56,960 nt of DNA from DATGMP01 sp035293565 (GCA_035293565.1 DATGMP010000001.1:1-56960); one strand, 5' to 3'; shown: positions 1 through 8,787, counted from the stretch's first letter. The notes: a model not told the origin generated them from the sequence alone. Program-made: numbers and translations.

Positions 1-192
1 AATGTCTGGGACTATCTGCGCGGCAACAAGCTGAGCAGCCTCGTGTGGGACAGCTACGATGCTATCCTGACCGCCTGCGAAGACGCCTGGAACTTCATCG
101 CCAACGACCCCGAACGTATCGTCTCAATCGGCACCAGGGCAGCACCAGGGCATGGGCGTGTGTCAAAGGCTAAGGCTCCTGGTATAAGATGA
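1..192 (+). CDS. IS630-family transposase, C-terminal fragment (runs off left edge)
   Basis: Frame 1 is open from the first base to the TGA at 190-192. It reads as the C-terminal end of an IS630-family transposase: NVWDYLRGNKLSSLVWDSY, then DAILTACEDAWNFI, then PERIVSIGTR, a typical end-of-DDE-domain block. The last 17 residues, after SIGTR, are less typical. The element's right end appears to fall near base 184, because the antisense pilus ATPase frame stays homologous up to about 185. IS630 elements target TA, and a TA occurs at 184-185. The body of the insertion sequence lies outside the window. Confidence 0.75.
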   Translation, partial: NVWDYLRGNKLSSLVWDSYDAILTACEDAWNFIANDPERIVSIGTRAAPGHGRVSKAKAPGIR

Positions 193-905
193 CGGCCACC
201 CGCGAGATTGGCGAAGTGCATTCGGAACGAGAAGACATTATCTGGCAGCTTGTGCCGCTTGTTGACGGTGACCTTCTGATTCTTGCTCGGGTTCGGGGTC
301 GTGTCGCCGTTATCTGCAAAATAGAACGCTGTCGTGAACAGCGCGTCGATCTCGTCCTCGTGAAACTCCTCGACGACATCGGTCAGGAAGCCATCGATCT
401 GAAACACCACCTTAGCGGCTTGAACGTCGTTGTTGAAGGCGATCTGGATGTCGGAGGCGCGGCATTCGGCGGCCTCTTCGAGGAGGGCGATCAATCGACG
501 GCGAAGTCCGTCGGCGTCGTCGAGCTTCCGCATTGCCGACTGGCCGTAGAATTCGCGGATCGTGCCGAGGTCCGCGATTTCCGGATCCTTGAGATTCACC
601 GGAGGGCTCAGACGAGCGGCCTTGGCCCGCAGGGAAAGAATTCGCGTGTCGTGAAGCGCAGCCTTGTGAACGCGGAACGTCCCATCCGACAAGACAACGA
701 CGTTCCGACGGACCTCCTCCGAGATATCACCGAGCGGTCCGCCGGGCGCGGTCAGAACATCTCGACCGTCCGGCGCACGCGGCTGCGCTATGGCGGCCAT
801 TGAGATCGCGGCCGGCAAGGCCTCCTGGATCACGTTCATGCCCGCGTGCATCGTGTCCGGCGCCCCGAAGCGCGAGGGCCGCCTTTCGTCGGTCCACGCG
901 CTCAT
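54..905 (-). pseudogene. pilQ: Type IVb pilus assembly ATPase (PilQ-like), truncated by IS630 insertion
   Basis: The ATG at 905 overlaps the pilP stop by 4 nt (ATGA). Residues 1-130 form an N-terminal region. Residues about 135-241 match the N-terminal domain of GspE/PilQ-type secretion ATPases, including CRASDIQIAF near residues 148-157, a variant of the ASDIH signature. Homology stops after GGRHLI at residue 241 (base about 185). The remaining 42 codons are antisense to the IS630 transposase end. Walker A, Asp box, Walker B and His box are all missing, so this allele cannot power pilus assembly. The rest of the gene and pilR/pilS-type genes may lie beyond the insertion. PilQ naming follows the R64 order N-O-P-Q. 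Confidence 0.8.
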
Positions 906-1765
906 GGGCCGACCGCCTTACTGGCGGGAGTCACAGCTTTCGGCGCTGTAGGCCCGGAAATCGATTCACCGCTGAAGCCAACAGTCCCCTCGCCGCCGTT
1001 CGCCAGGGCCAGTCGAACTTCATCCGCCGTGATCCGGATGACACGCCCCTTGCCCGGAACCGGCGATCCCTCATGAACAGTGAGTTCGCGCCCACCCGCG
1101 AGCTGCAGTACCGCGGACAAATGCCGATCGTCGCCAAGCACCTGCACGAGAGATATGCCTGGACCTTCACCCTGCATCTCGACAACTGGCGCAGCGGCCG
1201 GCGGCATCGGCCTCTGAGTCTGACAAAGGTCGGATGGGCCGTAATTCGTCTCGCAGAGAGCCTTCAGCGCCGCAGCCTCGGCCGCGAGCTGTTGATACAG
1301 ATAAATGTTCACTTGCGAGTTGGCGACGCGAGATGCCGTATCGTCGGGAAGCTTCGGGAGCGGCGGCAATGCCGGGGGACCGCTCGGTAGGTGGACAGAC
1401 GGCGATGCAGAAATCACGGGCGGCGGAGCCGGCTGGGGGGAAACCGGCTCCGCCACCACTTGCGGCAGTGCCGCAACCGAATTCGCGTGCACGGCCGGGA
1501 CAGAAGCCACCGCGGCCGCAGGAGATGGTGCCGGTGGCATCGGAGCGCCCTTAGGAGCCGTAGCAGGCGCCGTCGTCGAAGGCGCCGGCAGGGTAAATAG
1601 ACTCGCCGGCGAAGACGCTTGCGGATGCGGCTCTACGCGTGCGTCGACGGGTGGAGGACTCGGAAGCATCTGCCCCAAACCTCCGGTCGCCGGCACTTGA
1701 GCGAAGGCGTACGCGGCGCAGCTCGCAGCCGTGCTTGCGAGAATCAATCGTCTAGGGATGCGCAT
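902..1765 (-). CDS. pilP: Type IVb pilus biogenesis protein PilP
   Basis: A 287-residue exported protein. It has a signal-peptide-like start (MRIPRRLILASTAASCAAYAFA) and a long Pro/Ala-rich linker at about 25-150. The C-terminal domain contains the block PGISLVQVLGDDRHLSAVLQ and ends KGRVIRITADEVRL, resembling the periplasmic domain of R64-type PilP. In this family PilP acts in the periplasm, linking the inner-membrane PilO platform to the outer-membrane secretin PilN. It starts inside the 3' end of pilO (14-bp overlap) and its stop overlaps the pilQ start, so it is translated within the operon. Assignment rests on position plus the C-terminal domain; the linker carries no signal. Confidence 0.75.
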   Translation of the reverse strand: MRIPRRLILASTAASCAAYAFAQVPATGGLGQMLPSPPPVDARVEPHPQASSPASLFTLPAPSTTAPATAPKGAPMPPAPSPAAAVASVPAVHANSVAALPQVVAEPVSPQPAPPPVISASPSVHLPSGPPALPPLPKLPDDTASRVANSQVNIYLYQQLAAEAAALKALCETNYGPSDLCQTQRPMPPAAAPVVEMQGEGPGISLVQVLGDDRHLSAVLQLAGGRELTVHEGSPVPGKGRVIRITADEVRLALANGGEGTVGFSGESISGPTAPKAVTPASKAVGP

Positions 1766-3005
1766 AGATTTTCCCTTGCAATTGCCAGGCCCTCAAGGCC
1801 GGCGCATAGGCGACTTTTTCGACCTCGATCGCGCCGAGCCCGGCGATCGGCGCCGACCAGACCTCAGGCGGAGATCGGGTCGCGAGCGTCCAAGGGAGGA
1901 GTTGCCAGGTACTCGGCGAATTGGGCGCTGCCGGTTGTTCACCTGGTAGCAGCGGAGGTTGGCCCGGTCCGATGGTGAGAGCGGCGCCCAGGGTCTGCGA
2001 TAGCTCGCCGGCTGCGGCGACGTACTCCGCTCTCGACGCGAAACCGCCCTCCGCACTGAGGTGCGGTAGCCTGGCGGTCAGGGGAACGACAATCGACGCG
2101 TGGGTGCCATCATCGGTTACGGTGGCCCCCGGAACGAAGCGCTTCAGCGCCGAGATCGGCGCGCCGGAGTCGCGCGCAAATTCGATCTGCAGACCGACCG
2201 CGGGGTCGCATGCGAAAACCGCTGTCCATCCCGGCACGGTCGACAACCCGGTTGCGTCCCTAATCGCCTTCGCGCACACGGAGAGCCCCGCGCTTGCCGG
2301 AATCCAGCGCGCGACCGGGGCTTTGGGCGCTGGAGGGGTCGCAATAATCGGCGCGTCGGAGATGGTCATCACGCGGATCACGACGGCAACAAGGCCGGCT
2401 GCCACCGCGGCGGCGCCGATCGTTCCGATCTGAATCCGTTTGCGATGCTTCACCGACCAGACCGGCGCGAGTGACGAAGGTTTCGCGCGGGCCAGTAGGC
2501 TTTGCAGCGTATCTGGCCTGCTGTCCGGAATGCCCCATTCCGCAGGCGCATAGATTCGGCGCCACACCGAGCCCCCCGCCCTGAGTTCCTCGAGCCGCTG
2601 CCACGCGTCGTCAACCGACGCCACGATGAGGTCGCCGTCCGGCAGGATGCCATGCGGACCGATCGCGATCAGAACGCATCGACCGTCGATCAACTTGAAC
2701 ACTGCGAGGGTCGAACCTCCGACGACGCCTGCAATGGCGGCCGCCGCGCTGTTCCAGCGCGCCGAGGTGAACGGATTCCGTCGCGTGGAGTCGGTGGGCA
2801 GCTTGCCCAGCCCGAACTGGGCGTGCCGGCGGAAAAATCCGATGTGCGATGCGCCGGCTTGATCGGCGGATTTCACGGCCTCGGATTCAAGTGTGGCCGC
2901 GTTCACGGCCGACTCCCATTTGAGCCCGAACACGAAGGCGCGTCGCCCAACCATCATCGAGGCCAGAGCCGAATCGGTACCGATATCGGTTTCGGGCGCC
3001 GTCAT
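1752..3005 (-). CDS. pilO: Type IVb pilus protein PilO (PilO2 family)
   Basis: A 417-residue protein. I chose the ATG at 3005 because it overlaps the upstream secretin stop by 4 nt (ATGA); an in-frame extension exists but lies wholly inside the secretin gene. The cytoplasmic N-terminal half begins with a GRRAFVFGLKW block typical of PilO2 proteins. A transmembrane helix lies at about 192-212 (IGTIGAAAVAAGLVAVVIRV), followed by a periplasmic C-terminal half. It is the inner-membrane platform protein of R64/TCP-like type IVb pili and is expected to contact PilP and the ATPase. Gene order and length fit the family. Confidence 0.78.
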   Translation of the reverse strand: MTAPETDIGTDSALASMMVGRRAFVFGLKWESAVNAATLESEAVKSADQAGASHIGFFRRHAQFGLGKLPTDSTRRNPFTSARWNSAAAAIAGVVGGSTLAVFKLIDGRCVLIAIGPHGILPDGDLIVASVDDAWQRLEELRAGGSVWRRIYAPAEWGIPDSRPDTLQSLLARAKPSSLAPVWSVKHRKRIQIGTIGAAAVAAGLVAVVIRVMTISDAPIIATPPAPKAPVARWIPASAGLSVCAKAIRDATGLSTVPGWTAVFACDPAVGLQIEFARDSGAPISALKRFVPGATVTDDGTHASIVVPLTARLPHLSAEGGFASRAEYVAAAGELSQTLGAALTIGPGQPPLLPGEQPAAPNSPSTWQLLPWTLATRSPPEVWSAPIAGLGAIEVEKVAYAPALRAWQLQGKIYAHP

Positions 3006-4726
3006 TCCCCGACCTCGGAAGAGGAGATCACGCCCGCGGCCATGCCGGACGTTCCCGCCGCGACCGCAGGAGGCTTCAGCAGCTCGGCACGCATGATCAA
3101 CAGCAATCGCGTTCGCACGAGGCCGGCTTGCTGATGGCTGTCGAGCAGATTGTCCACCCATCCGAGGCCCTGCTTCTGACCCGACGCCGTGTACTGGTCG
3201 TAGCCCAGCGTGGCGACTTCTTCACCCGTGCCCAGCACGACATTGATCCCGAAATTGCGTTCGGTCGTTGTCAGCGGGTCGAGCGCGCTACCGGGAGCAA
3301 TCTGGCGCTGAATTTCGGCGGAGATCGCAGAGTTCTCGATACTGGCGAGCAGAGAGATTTCCGAGCTGCCGACGACCCGCGGCAAGACTTGAAGCGAGAA
3401 TCCTGTAGGCACCGTGACCGCGCTGGCAGCCGTGCTGGCGGCACCCGCTTGCGCCACCGTGTTGAATTGGATCGATCGGACGATGTCGGTGTTTGTCGTG
3501 AGCTTGATGGACGCCGGTACGCCGTTCTGCGTAATCGTCGATCCTGTCTCCACATCGACGAGGCGGTTATTGCTCGCGAGCGCCTTGAGAAGGGCTTGAG
3601 TGCCGTTCCAGGCGCTCGTCGGACTGGAGATCGCGAAGGACGCGCTTCCAGACGATCCGGCGAACGCCGGCACGAGATCCGCGAGGCCATACGTCGCCCC
3701 GGTCTTGGCGTCCTTGTAAAGAGCGCTGAGCGAGATCCCGAAATCGTCGTTGTCGCTCGTGTTGATGTAGATCGCCGTGATTTCGACGGCGACGCGCTGA
3801 GACAGCGACTGGTTGAGCGCATCGAAATACGCGCTCACACGCCGCATCGTTGTCGGAGATGCCACCACTGTCACAACGCCGCTCGCGCGCTGAGCCACGA
3901 ACCGGCCGGGCGTCGGCACGAGAGCCGTCAGCGCATCGTTGATCTCTTTCCAGATATCGAGATCGATCTTGACGGAGGTTTCTTGCTTCGAACCGCCGTC
4001 ACCCGTACCGTTGCTCGAGGACGCCGAACCCACGGCGCCGGTCGAAGCCTGGGCCATCGTCGGCGCCGCGCCCGACATCGCGGCGCTGATTTGCTTCACG
4101 GACGGATCGGCGCGGACCTCGAACGTGCGCGTCACGTATTGGCTGATCGTGATCTCGCTGCCGTTGTAGGACCACTCGCAATCAAACCGCTGGCCGAGCG
4201 AGTCCAGGATCGAGTCCAGCGGCGCCGAACGGAAATTCGGAACAAAGCTTGCGCCGAAGGAACCCCCCTCACCTGCTCCGCCGAGGCTGACCGGCGTCGG
4301 CAGGCCCTGAGCGCCGTTCGCCCGTGCCAGGAGTTTCGCAGCCGCCGGGTCAGCGCCCGATATCGGCGATCCCGCAATGTATTCGCTCCCCTCGACGTGA
4401 ACCGGCACGCCGGCCGTCTCGCTCAAGAGGGCCGCGAATTCGGATAGGCTCTTCGGCCGACCATCGGTGATCGTCAGCCGCTTGGACGCGAGGTCGGAGG
4501 GCAGCGGAAGGCCGTGATGGGCGCGGATCACGCGAGAGCCGTAATAGGCTCCTGACGTAAACGTCACCGCTGGGGCCGGCACGGCATCCGGCCTTTCCAA
4601 TGCGAGCTTGGTCGCCGCATCGCTCATCCGCTTTTCGACCTTGGGTTCGGCTTGGAGGGTGCAGCCAAAGAGAGGCAGTGCCACGCCACAGAGTAGCGCC
4701 GCGCGAAGAAGCGTCTGATCGCTCAC
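3002..4726 (-). CDS. pilN: Type IVb pilus lipoprotein secretin PilN
   Basis: A 574-residue outer-membrane secretin. The GTG at 4726 overlaps the preceding stop by 4 nt (GTGA), which decides the start. The leader ends in a lipobox (ALPLFGC, Cys22), as in R64 PilN/BfpB lipoprotein secretins. An N-domain near residue 190 contains FDCEWSYNGSEITIS. The secretin core has the blocks ASNNRLVDVETGSTITQNG and GFSLQVLPRV and ends NFGINVVLGTGEEVATLGYD. It would form the multimeric channel through which the pilus leaves the cell. It carries a Ser/Gly-rich insert near residue 240. Neighbours on both sides are pilus genes in the R64 order. Confidence 0.88.
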   Translation of the reverse strand: MSDQTLLRAALLCGVALPLFGCTLQAEPKVEKRMSDAATKLALERPDAVPAPAVTFTSGAYYGSRVIRAHHGLPLPSDLASKRLTITDGRPKSLSEFAALLSETAGVPVHVEGSEYIAGSPISGADPAAAKLLARANGAQGLPTPVSLGGAGEGGSFGASFVPNFRSAPLDSILDSLGQRFDCEWSYNGSEITISQYVTRTFEVRADPSVKQISAAMSGAAPTMAQASTGAVGSASSSNGTGDGGSKQETSVKIDLDIWKEINDALTALVPTPGRFVAQRASGVVTVVASPTTMRRVSAYFDALNQSLSQRVAVEITAIYINTSDNDDFGISLSALYKDAKTGATYGLADLVPAFAGSSGSASFAISSPTSAWNGTQALLKALASNNRLVDVETGSTITQNGVPASIKLTTNTDIVRSIQFNTVAQAGAASTAASAVTVPTGFSLQVLPRVVGSSEISLLASIENSAISAEIQRQIAPGSALDPLTTTERNFGINVVLGTGEEVATLGYDQYTASGQKQGLGWVDNLLDSHQQAGLVRTRLLLIMRAELLKPPAVAAGTSGMAAGVISSSEVGE

Positions 4727-5244
4727 GGGTTGCTCTCCGTAACCAGGATGACGTTGTTGGCGGTCACCTCGATCCGCGGCCGGCTCGAGGCGCGAGAGAA
4801 GCCTTGCGGAAGAGCCTTGATCGCTGCCTCGATCGTCCCCGCAATCGCCCCCGGCACGTCGACTGGCCAATCCGATTCAGTGAGAAACTGGGGCTCGGGC
4901 CAGTTTGCCCGGACGGCCCAATCGCGGAGTGTCGACTTGAGAGAGCCGGAGACCGACCAGGCCGACGGCATCGGTGCGCGAACGATCGGAGTTGGCGCCT
5001 GCTTTGCCGCGCGCGAGCCGATGGTGATCACCCCACCACGCGACTTGGGCGCAGGTTTCGGTGCCACAGGAGGAATGGCCGCGGTCTTTGTCCGCACCGC
5101 GCGCGCAGGTTTGGACGTCGGGTCGCCGCCGATCGCGATCGAATTATGGTCCTCGTCGCCCGCCCAAGCGACGGGACAAGCCAGGATCGCGACCGCGATG
5201 AGAGAAGCCCCGATGATCGGAACGCCGAGACTGATGGTGCGCAT
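4723..5244 (-). CDS. TcpQ/PilL-domain periplasmic protein, second copy (PilM position)
   Basis: A 173-residue protein with a signal peptide (about residues 1-28, ending PVAWA), a charged/proline linker, and a C-terminal domain of about 75 residues (LKSTLRDWAVRANWPEPQFL, then DWPVDVPGAIAGTIEAAI, ending RIEVTANNVILVTES). The pattern of a tryptophan helix, then a strand, then a small helical block resembles the TcpQ domain, which in Vibrio TCP helps the secretin localise and assemble. It sits directly upstream of the secretin with a 4-nt overlap and 6 bp downstream of another TcpQ-like gene. R64 has pilL and pilM here; the similarity to PilM itself is not evident to me. Confidence 0.6.
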   Translation of the reverse strand: MRTISLGVPIIGASLIAVAILACPVAWAGDEDHNSIAIGGDPTSKPARAVRTKTAAIPPVAPKPAPKSRGGVITIGSRAAKQAPTPIVRAPMPSAWSVSGSLKSTLRDWAVRANWPEPQFLTESDWPVDVPGAIAGTIEAAIKALPQGFSRASSRPRIEVTANNVILVTESNP

Positions 5245-5250
5245 GGGAGC

Positions 5251-5919
5251 CTAGTGTTTGGCTGGAACTATGGGCGTGGCGACACGCAGGACGCCCGCTT
5301 TCGGATCAAACCTGATGCTGATCGGCGTTGGCAGCTTTCCGAAATTCTTCGCCAGGCCGCCGATCGCCGCCATCAGATCGCCATTGTAGCTATGTCCCTT
5401 GGCAGCAGCCGGGACCGGATAATCGACCGAGGCCGTCCATTCGAGGGTATAACCGCCCGCGAGGCACCAGCGCTCAATGACAGTGCGGATGTTCTTATCT
5501 TCGACCCCGACGGCCCAGATCGTCGGCTCGGGGCCGCCCCCGATCGTTGCCTCAGCTTGGGTCGCCAGTTCCGGGAGATCGGCCGCGGCCGGCGCCTCGG
5601 GTAGGAAGGCGGGTGGTTTAAGCGCACCGACCTGCGCAATGTCTCGCTGGTCGATGTCGGGTTCAGGGATGACCTCGACATTCACGGGATGAACACTAAC
5701 CATCCGAGCACTGCTCCGCGCCCCGGATGTAGCGACGATAATCCGGTCTGCGCCGATGCCCGCCAAAAACAGCAACGCGCAGGTTTGCAGCACAATGAGC
5801 AATTGCCATCGGCGCGACATCGAGCCCAGTTCGGACATCACTCTGTAGGGCTCGAACTCGTGGACGAAGTTCGGGGTCTGCAATGACGAGTCTGCACGGA
5901 AAGGCAACGTGGCATTCAT
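5251..5919 (-). CDS. pilL: TcpQ/PilL-like pilus biogenesis protein, first gene of the pil operon
   Basis: A 222-residue protein from the ATG at 5919; a GTG immediately upstream is also in frame. There is a single transmembrane helix at about 40-58 (WQLLIVLQTCALLFLAGIG) after a cytoplasmic N-terminus, then a Pro/Ala linker. The C-terminal TcpQ domain runs from IRTVIERWCLAGGYTLEW through VDYPVPAAAKGHSYNG and LMAAIGGLAKNF. In type IVb systems such proteins sit in the periplasm and support secretin function. It opens the leftward pilus operon; the AT-rich region behind it should hold the promoter. Confidence 0.7.
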   Translation of the reverse strand: MNATLPFRADSSLQTPNFVHEFEPYRVMSELGSMSRRWQLLIVLQTCALLFLAGIGADRIIVATSGARSSARMVSVHPVNVEVIPEPDIDQRDIAQVGALKPPAFLPEAPAAADLPELATQAEATIGGGPEPTIWAVGVEDKNIRTVIERWCLAGGYTLEWTASVDYPVPAAAKGHSYNGDLMAAIGGLAKNFGKLPTPISIRFDPKAGVLRVATPIVPAKH

Positions 5920-5922
5920 CAC

Positions 5923-6776
5923 AGCGCGCTCCCGAGAAAGCCACTCATTGTGAGCGCCAGGAAATACACGGCCACGAACCGACAGAAGGCAGACGCTTCA
6001 GTCGCGGAATGCACCACTGCTGCGAAACCCTGTTGACATTCGTTTCTGATCATTCCCAATAATTCCGTATCGATGACTTCGTCCAGGACGACGTTGGTCT
6101 GTCGATTACGGTCGAAAAAATTAAAATTGTCTTACACGGAAATAGATGCGGACAATTATATGTGTTGGTAATTTACAGTTTACAGAGAGCCTGTGATTTA
6201 CCAGGAACTGTTATATGATAATAAATCTCACTGATTACTAGCCAACCGACGATATCTCTGAAAGACAAAATCTCCCAAAATTTAGTATGCATATAAGCAA
6301 TAACTGGATTCTCTCTCCACTTTTAGATTTGTGGACATATATGCCACTTTAGGTTGCCTCGTCCAGCGATGCATACCAACTACCACCGACATAAACTTAC
6401 TTGTGCTTTACTTGTGGTATCGGCGGTACCGCCATGTGCGTTTATTCCAGTCGTGTCGTACATTATTCGATGTCGGCGAATAAAATGTCGCAGGCAGCGC
6501 CGGCATCAGAATAGATACCGCCGCATTCGATACTGGAGGGATCTTCGGAAAATTATACTTCAGTTAACTATGCCTTGGCAGCAACGAATACAACCTGTAG
6601 TTGACAAGAATGGATGATCATGCTTTTGTTGCAGTCAAACTTAGACTTTCGTGTGTCGCATGATTTGATCCCCGTTCAATTGACATTCAATTCGAGTGCA
6701 GGATCGGGACGCTGCGCAGTCCAACCGATAGTATCCAGCGCCGCACACCAAGTCGCCCTCCCAGGAATGAAAGGCA
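5923..6776. other. AT-rich intergenic stretch between the pil operon and the integrase module
   Basis: About 850 bases clearly richer in A and T than the rest of the window. Open frames here have neither recognisable domains nor good ribosome binding sites. It should contain the leftward pil promoter and the rightward promoter for the small regulator at 6777. A perfect 12-bp palindrome, GGCGGTACCGCC, lies at 6422-6433. Short related words CCACTTTTAG (about 6318) and CCACTTTAGG (about 6345) flank a GTGG/CCAC pair. An oriT or regulatory hub would be plausible in a conjugative element, but nothing here proves one. Confidence 0.4.
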
Positions 6777-7022
6777 ATGAGCGACAAAATTTCTGACGAT
6801 CTCCTCGAAGGCGCCGATGCAATCGCCAGCGAGCTCGGCTGGCCACGTCGGCGTGTGTATTACACAATAGAGAGCGGTTCCGGCTGGCCGATCTGGCGTG
6901 AAGGAGGTGTGATTACCTCAACACGATCTGCTCTTAAGAATCATCTCGCCGCCCGTGCAAAAGAGGCAGTGGATCGAGCAAGACTGCCTAGCGCGGAAGC
7001 CCCGAATGGTGCTGGTCCGTAA
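6777..7022 (+). CDS. Small helix-turn-helix protein near the integrase
   Basis: An 81-residue protein. The block EGADAIASELGWPRRRVYYT followed by the strand GWPIWREGGVITSTRSALKN looks like a small winged-helix/excisionase-type DNA-binding fold with a wing. A weak purine-rich ribosome site (AATGAAAGG) precedes the ATG. The tail is Ala/Pro-rich. It faces the integrase, with one more regulator-like gene between them, so a role in excision control or in repressing the element is an inference from place and fold, not from a named family. Confidence 0.6.
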   Translation: MSDKISDDLLEGADAIASELGWPRRRVYYTIESGSGWPIWREGGVITSTRSALKNHLAARAKEAVDRARLPSAEAPNGAGP

Positions 7023-7128
7023 TTGGCACCGCTTGGCGGCTGTCCGGTGACGATGTCGATGGGCAGCAGCACAGATGTTGTCGATTGGGCGCTAACCCAG
7101 GCGAGGATCACTAAGCGAGGTAAGTTCC

Positions 7129-7497
7129 GTGCACATTGTTCGTTCTCAGTCGTCGAACGAAGAAATCGAGCCCTGGCTCACTGTCGCCGACATGGCGAAG
7201 ATTCTAAAGGTCACGCCGAAGACGATTTCCAATCGTCTGGTAGCAGCCCCGCACACGCTACCGCCGCGGAGCTTTCCACCGGGCGTCAACGGGGCGCGTT
7301 GGGCGCCACGCATCGTCCGTGCTTGGCAAGCGCAATTTGATCCTATGGGCCTCGAAGCGAACGGGCGCCCGAAGCGCGGGCGGCCCCACCAAGGCCGAAC
7401 AAATTCGGAGGCGCCAACTAGCCGAGACGGGAGGCGAGCCGGGCGGCGCGTAGGTGGGTGTACCGCTTCAAGGCCGCATGGGAGAGGTGGCCGGTGA
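7129..7497 (+). CDS. Helix-turn-helix protein convergent with the integrase
   Basis: A 122-residue frame with a GTG start at 7129 preceded by GAGGTAAG. Residues 12-60 (EPWLTVADMAKILKVTPKTI onward) form a MerR/excisionase-like helix-turn-helix, with a wing-like SFPPGVNGARWAPRIVRAWQ. The basic GRPKRGRPHQGR segment resembles an AT-hook or nuclear-type basic tail. The last 27 codons overlap the antisense 3' end of the integrase by 80 bp, unusual for two functional genes, so the native C-terminus may have been altered. Best guess is a recombination directionality factor or element regulator. Confidence 0.55.
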   Translation: MHIVRSQSSNEEIEPWLTVADMAKILKVTPKTISNRLVAAPHTLPPRSFPPGVNGARWAPRIVRAWQAQFDPMGLEANGRPKRGRPHQGRTNSEAPTSRDGRRAGRRVGGCTASRPHGRGGR

Positions 7498-8488
7498 TCG
7501 CCATAATCTCGTGGTCTCGCAAGTCCGTGCGCTCGAACAGACGGCTTATCGCTTCGTGCCGCAAGTCATGCCACCGCAGGTCCGGGAACGCCTCGTCGGT
7601 AACGACTGCGCGGAACGCCTGCCCGATCCCCGAGCCGGTTTCGATACCGAGGACCGTGGGCCGTTTCTTTTCTCCAAACAGTTTTTCAAGAGTTCGAAAA
7701 GCTGCAACAGCCCGCGTGCTGAGCGGGACACGCCGCGCTCGATCGTTTTTGGTCTTCGGAAGGTCTGCGTAAGGCGCATCGCCGTCAAGCCGCGTGCGGC
7801 TCCATTCGAGTGTCGCAAGCTCCGTCTGTCGCATGCAGGTCTCAAGCGCAATCCGGGTTGCCGCGCCTAGCCAGGGCGACGTGGACGCGTCTACGACCGC
7901 GAAAAGCCTATCTTCCTCTGTTCGCCCGGCGGTGTCAGTCTGGTCATCTAACCGGCGGTCGCGAGCGTTATCGAGGATCGGACGCACATTGTTGCTGACC
8001 GGATTGGGCAGCCGGACCTTGTTCTCGTCACACCAGGTGGTGAACAAGTGTGAGATGAATTGGAGGTAATGCCAACAGGTTTGTTTGCTCCATCGCGCGG
8101 CAGGGCCAACGAGCGTGTCGTCCTCTGCGTTGTCCTCGTCGAGGACCGCGATTCGCCAGTCTCGGAGGTCCCACGGCATGACCGCGTTCATCCGCCACGA
8201 GGCGAAGTCGCTGGCCTTCCAATAGGCGGCATAGGTCCGCTTGTTGATCGCGCTCGCGGGAGTCCGAGGAAGGACGGCCTTCTCGTACCACTCGATCGCC
8301 TGCTTGAGCGTGGTCCCTTGGGCCGTGGCGGGCGCCACGTACTCGTTGCCAAGGATTCGCCCTTCGGTCTTGGTCGCCCAATCTCGCGCTTCGGTCCACG
8401 TCTCGAACGTCCGAGCCGGGACCTTTACCCCCTTGCGACGAATTTCCACACGAATCTGGTTAGGCCCGATTTCGCGAATTGATGCCAC
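7418..8488 (-). CDS. Tyrosine recombinase (phage-type integrase) beside tRNA-Arg
   Basis: A 356-residue site-specific recombinase. I chose the GTG at 8488, preceded by AGGGGG; a longer frame starting in the tRNA is implausible. The arm/core-binding domain is at about 1-185. The catalytic domain carries Arg220 (ETCMRQTEL), Lys in LPKTKNDR (about 245), His307-Asp-Leu-Arg310, His334 (ITGHLSH) and the nucleophile Tyr343 (LKRYTHL). All core residues are present, so the enzyme should be active. It reads away from the 3' end of tRNA-Arg only 91 bp away, the standard layout for an element integrated in a tRNA 3' end. Confidence 0.9.
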   Translation of the reverse strand: MASIREIGPNQIRVEIRRKGVKVPARTFETWTEARDWATKTEGRILGNEYVAPATAQGTTLKQAIEWYEKAVLPRTPASAINKRTYAAYWKASDFASWRMNAVMPWDLRDWRIAVLDEDNAEDDTLVGPAARWSKQTCWHYLQFISHLFTTWCDENKVRLPNPVSNNVRPILDNARDRRLDDQTDTAGRTEEDRLFAVVDASTSPWLGAATRIALETCMRQTELATLEWSRTRLDGDAPYADLPKTKNDRARRVPLSTRAVAAFRTLEKLFGEKKRPTVLGIETGSGIGQAFRAVVTDEAFPDLRWHDLRHEAISRLFERTDLRDHEIMAITGHLSHAALKRYTHLRAARLASRLG

Positions 8489-8578
8489 GCTGCCCCCTGT
8501 CGCTGCTGCCCTGAATTGCGACAGATTGCGACAGAAAGGCAACCTAATTTTTGAAGTGTGACCTAAGTCATTGAATTC

Positions 8579-8655
<77 letters not shown>

Positions 8656-8787
8656 ATGCGCAGGCTCGCTAATAGCGAACCGCGCGGCGCGAGCAAAGTC
8701 CATCCTGGCAAATCATGTGATCGCGGGCCTCGCCGTGCTACCCTGGTGTTTCCGGGCGGCTGAACTTTCTTCGAAAGGGCTCGCGCC

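Larger units (their letters stand above)
1..8578. mobile_element. Inferred end of an integrative (probably conjugative) element inserted at tRNA-Arg
   Basis: The stretch joins a tRNA-adjacent tyrosine recombinase, two small DNA-binding proteins and an R64-like type IVb pilus operon. On IncI plasmids and several integrative elements that pilus supports liquid mating. The boundary should be in or just beyond the tRNA 3' end (about 8579), because an intact tRNA is retained. No second copy of the tRNA 3' end is visible in the window, so the other attachment site is beyond the left edge, as would be relaxase and type IV secretion genes. Conjugation itself is inferred. Confidence 0.55.

Noticed and set aside
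3128..4447. A 439-codon rightward frame over the secretin gene
   Set aside because: Arg/His-rich, no family signal and fully antisense to a recognised secretin.
6033..6063. TTGACA with AATAAT 19 bp later in the AT-rich region, plus strand
   Set aside because: Spacing is too long for a standard promoter and no gene follows.
6354..6617. An 87-codon frame in the AT-rich stretch
   Set aside because: No ribosome site, no family signal and atypical composition; not listed as a gene.
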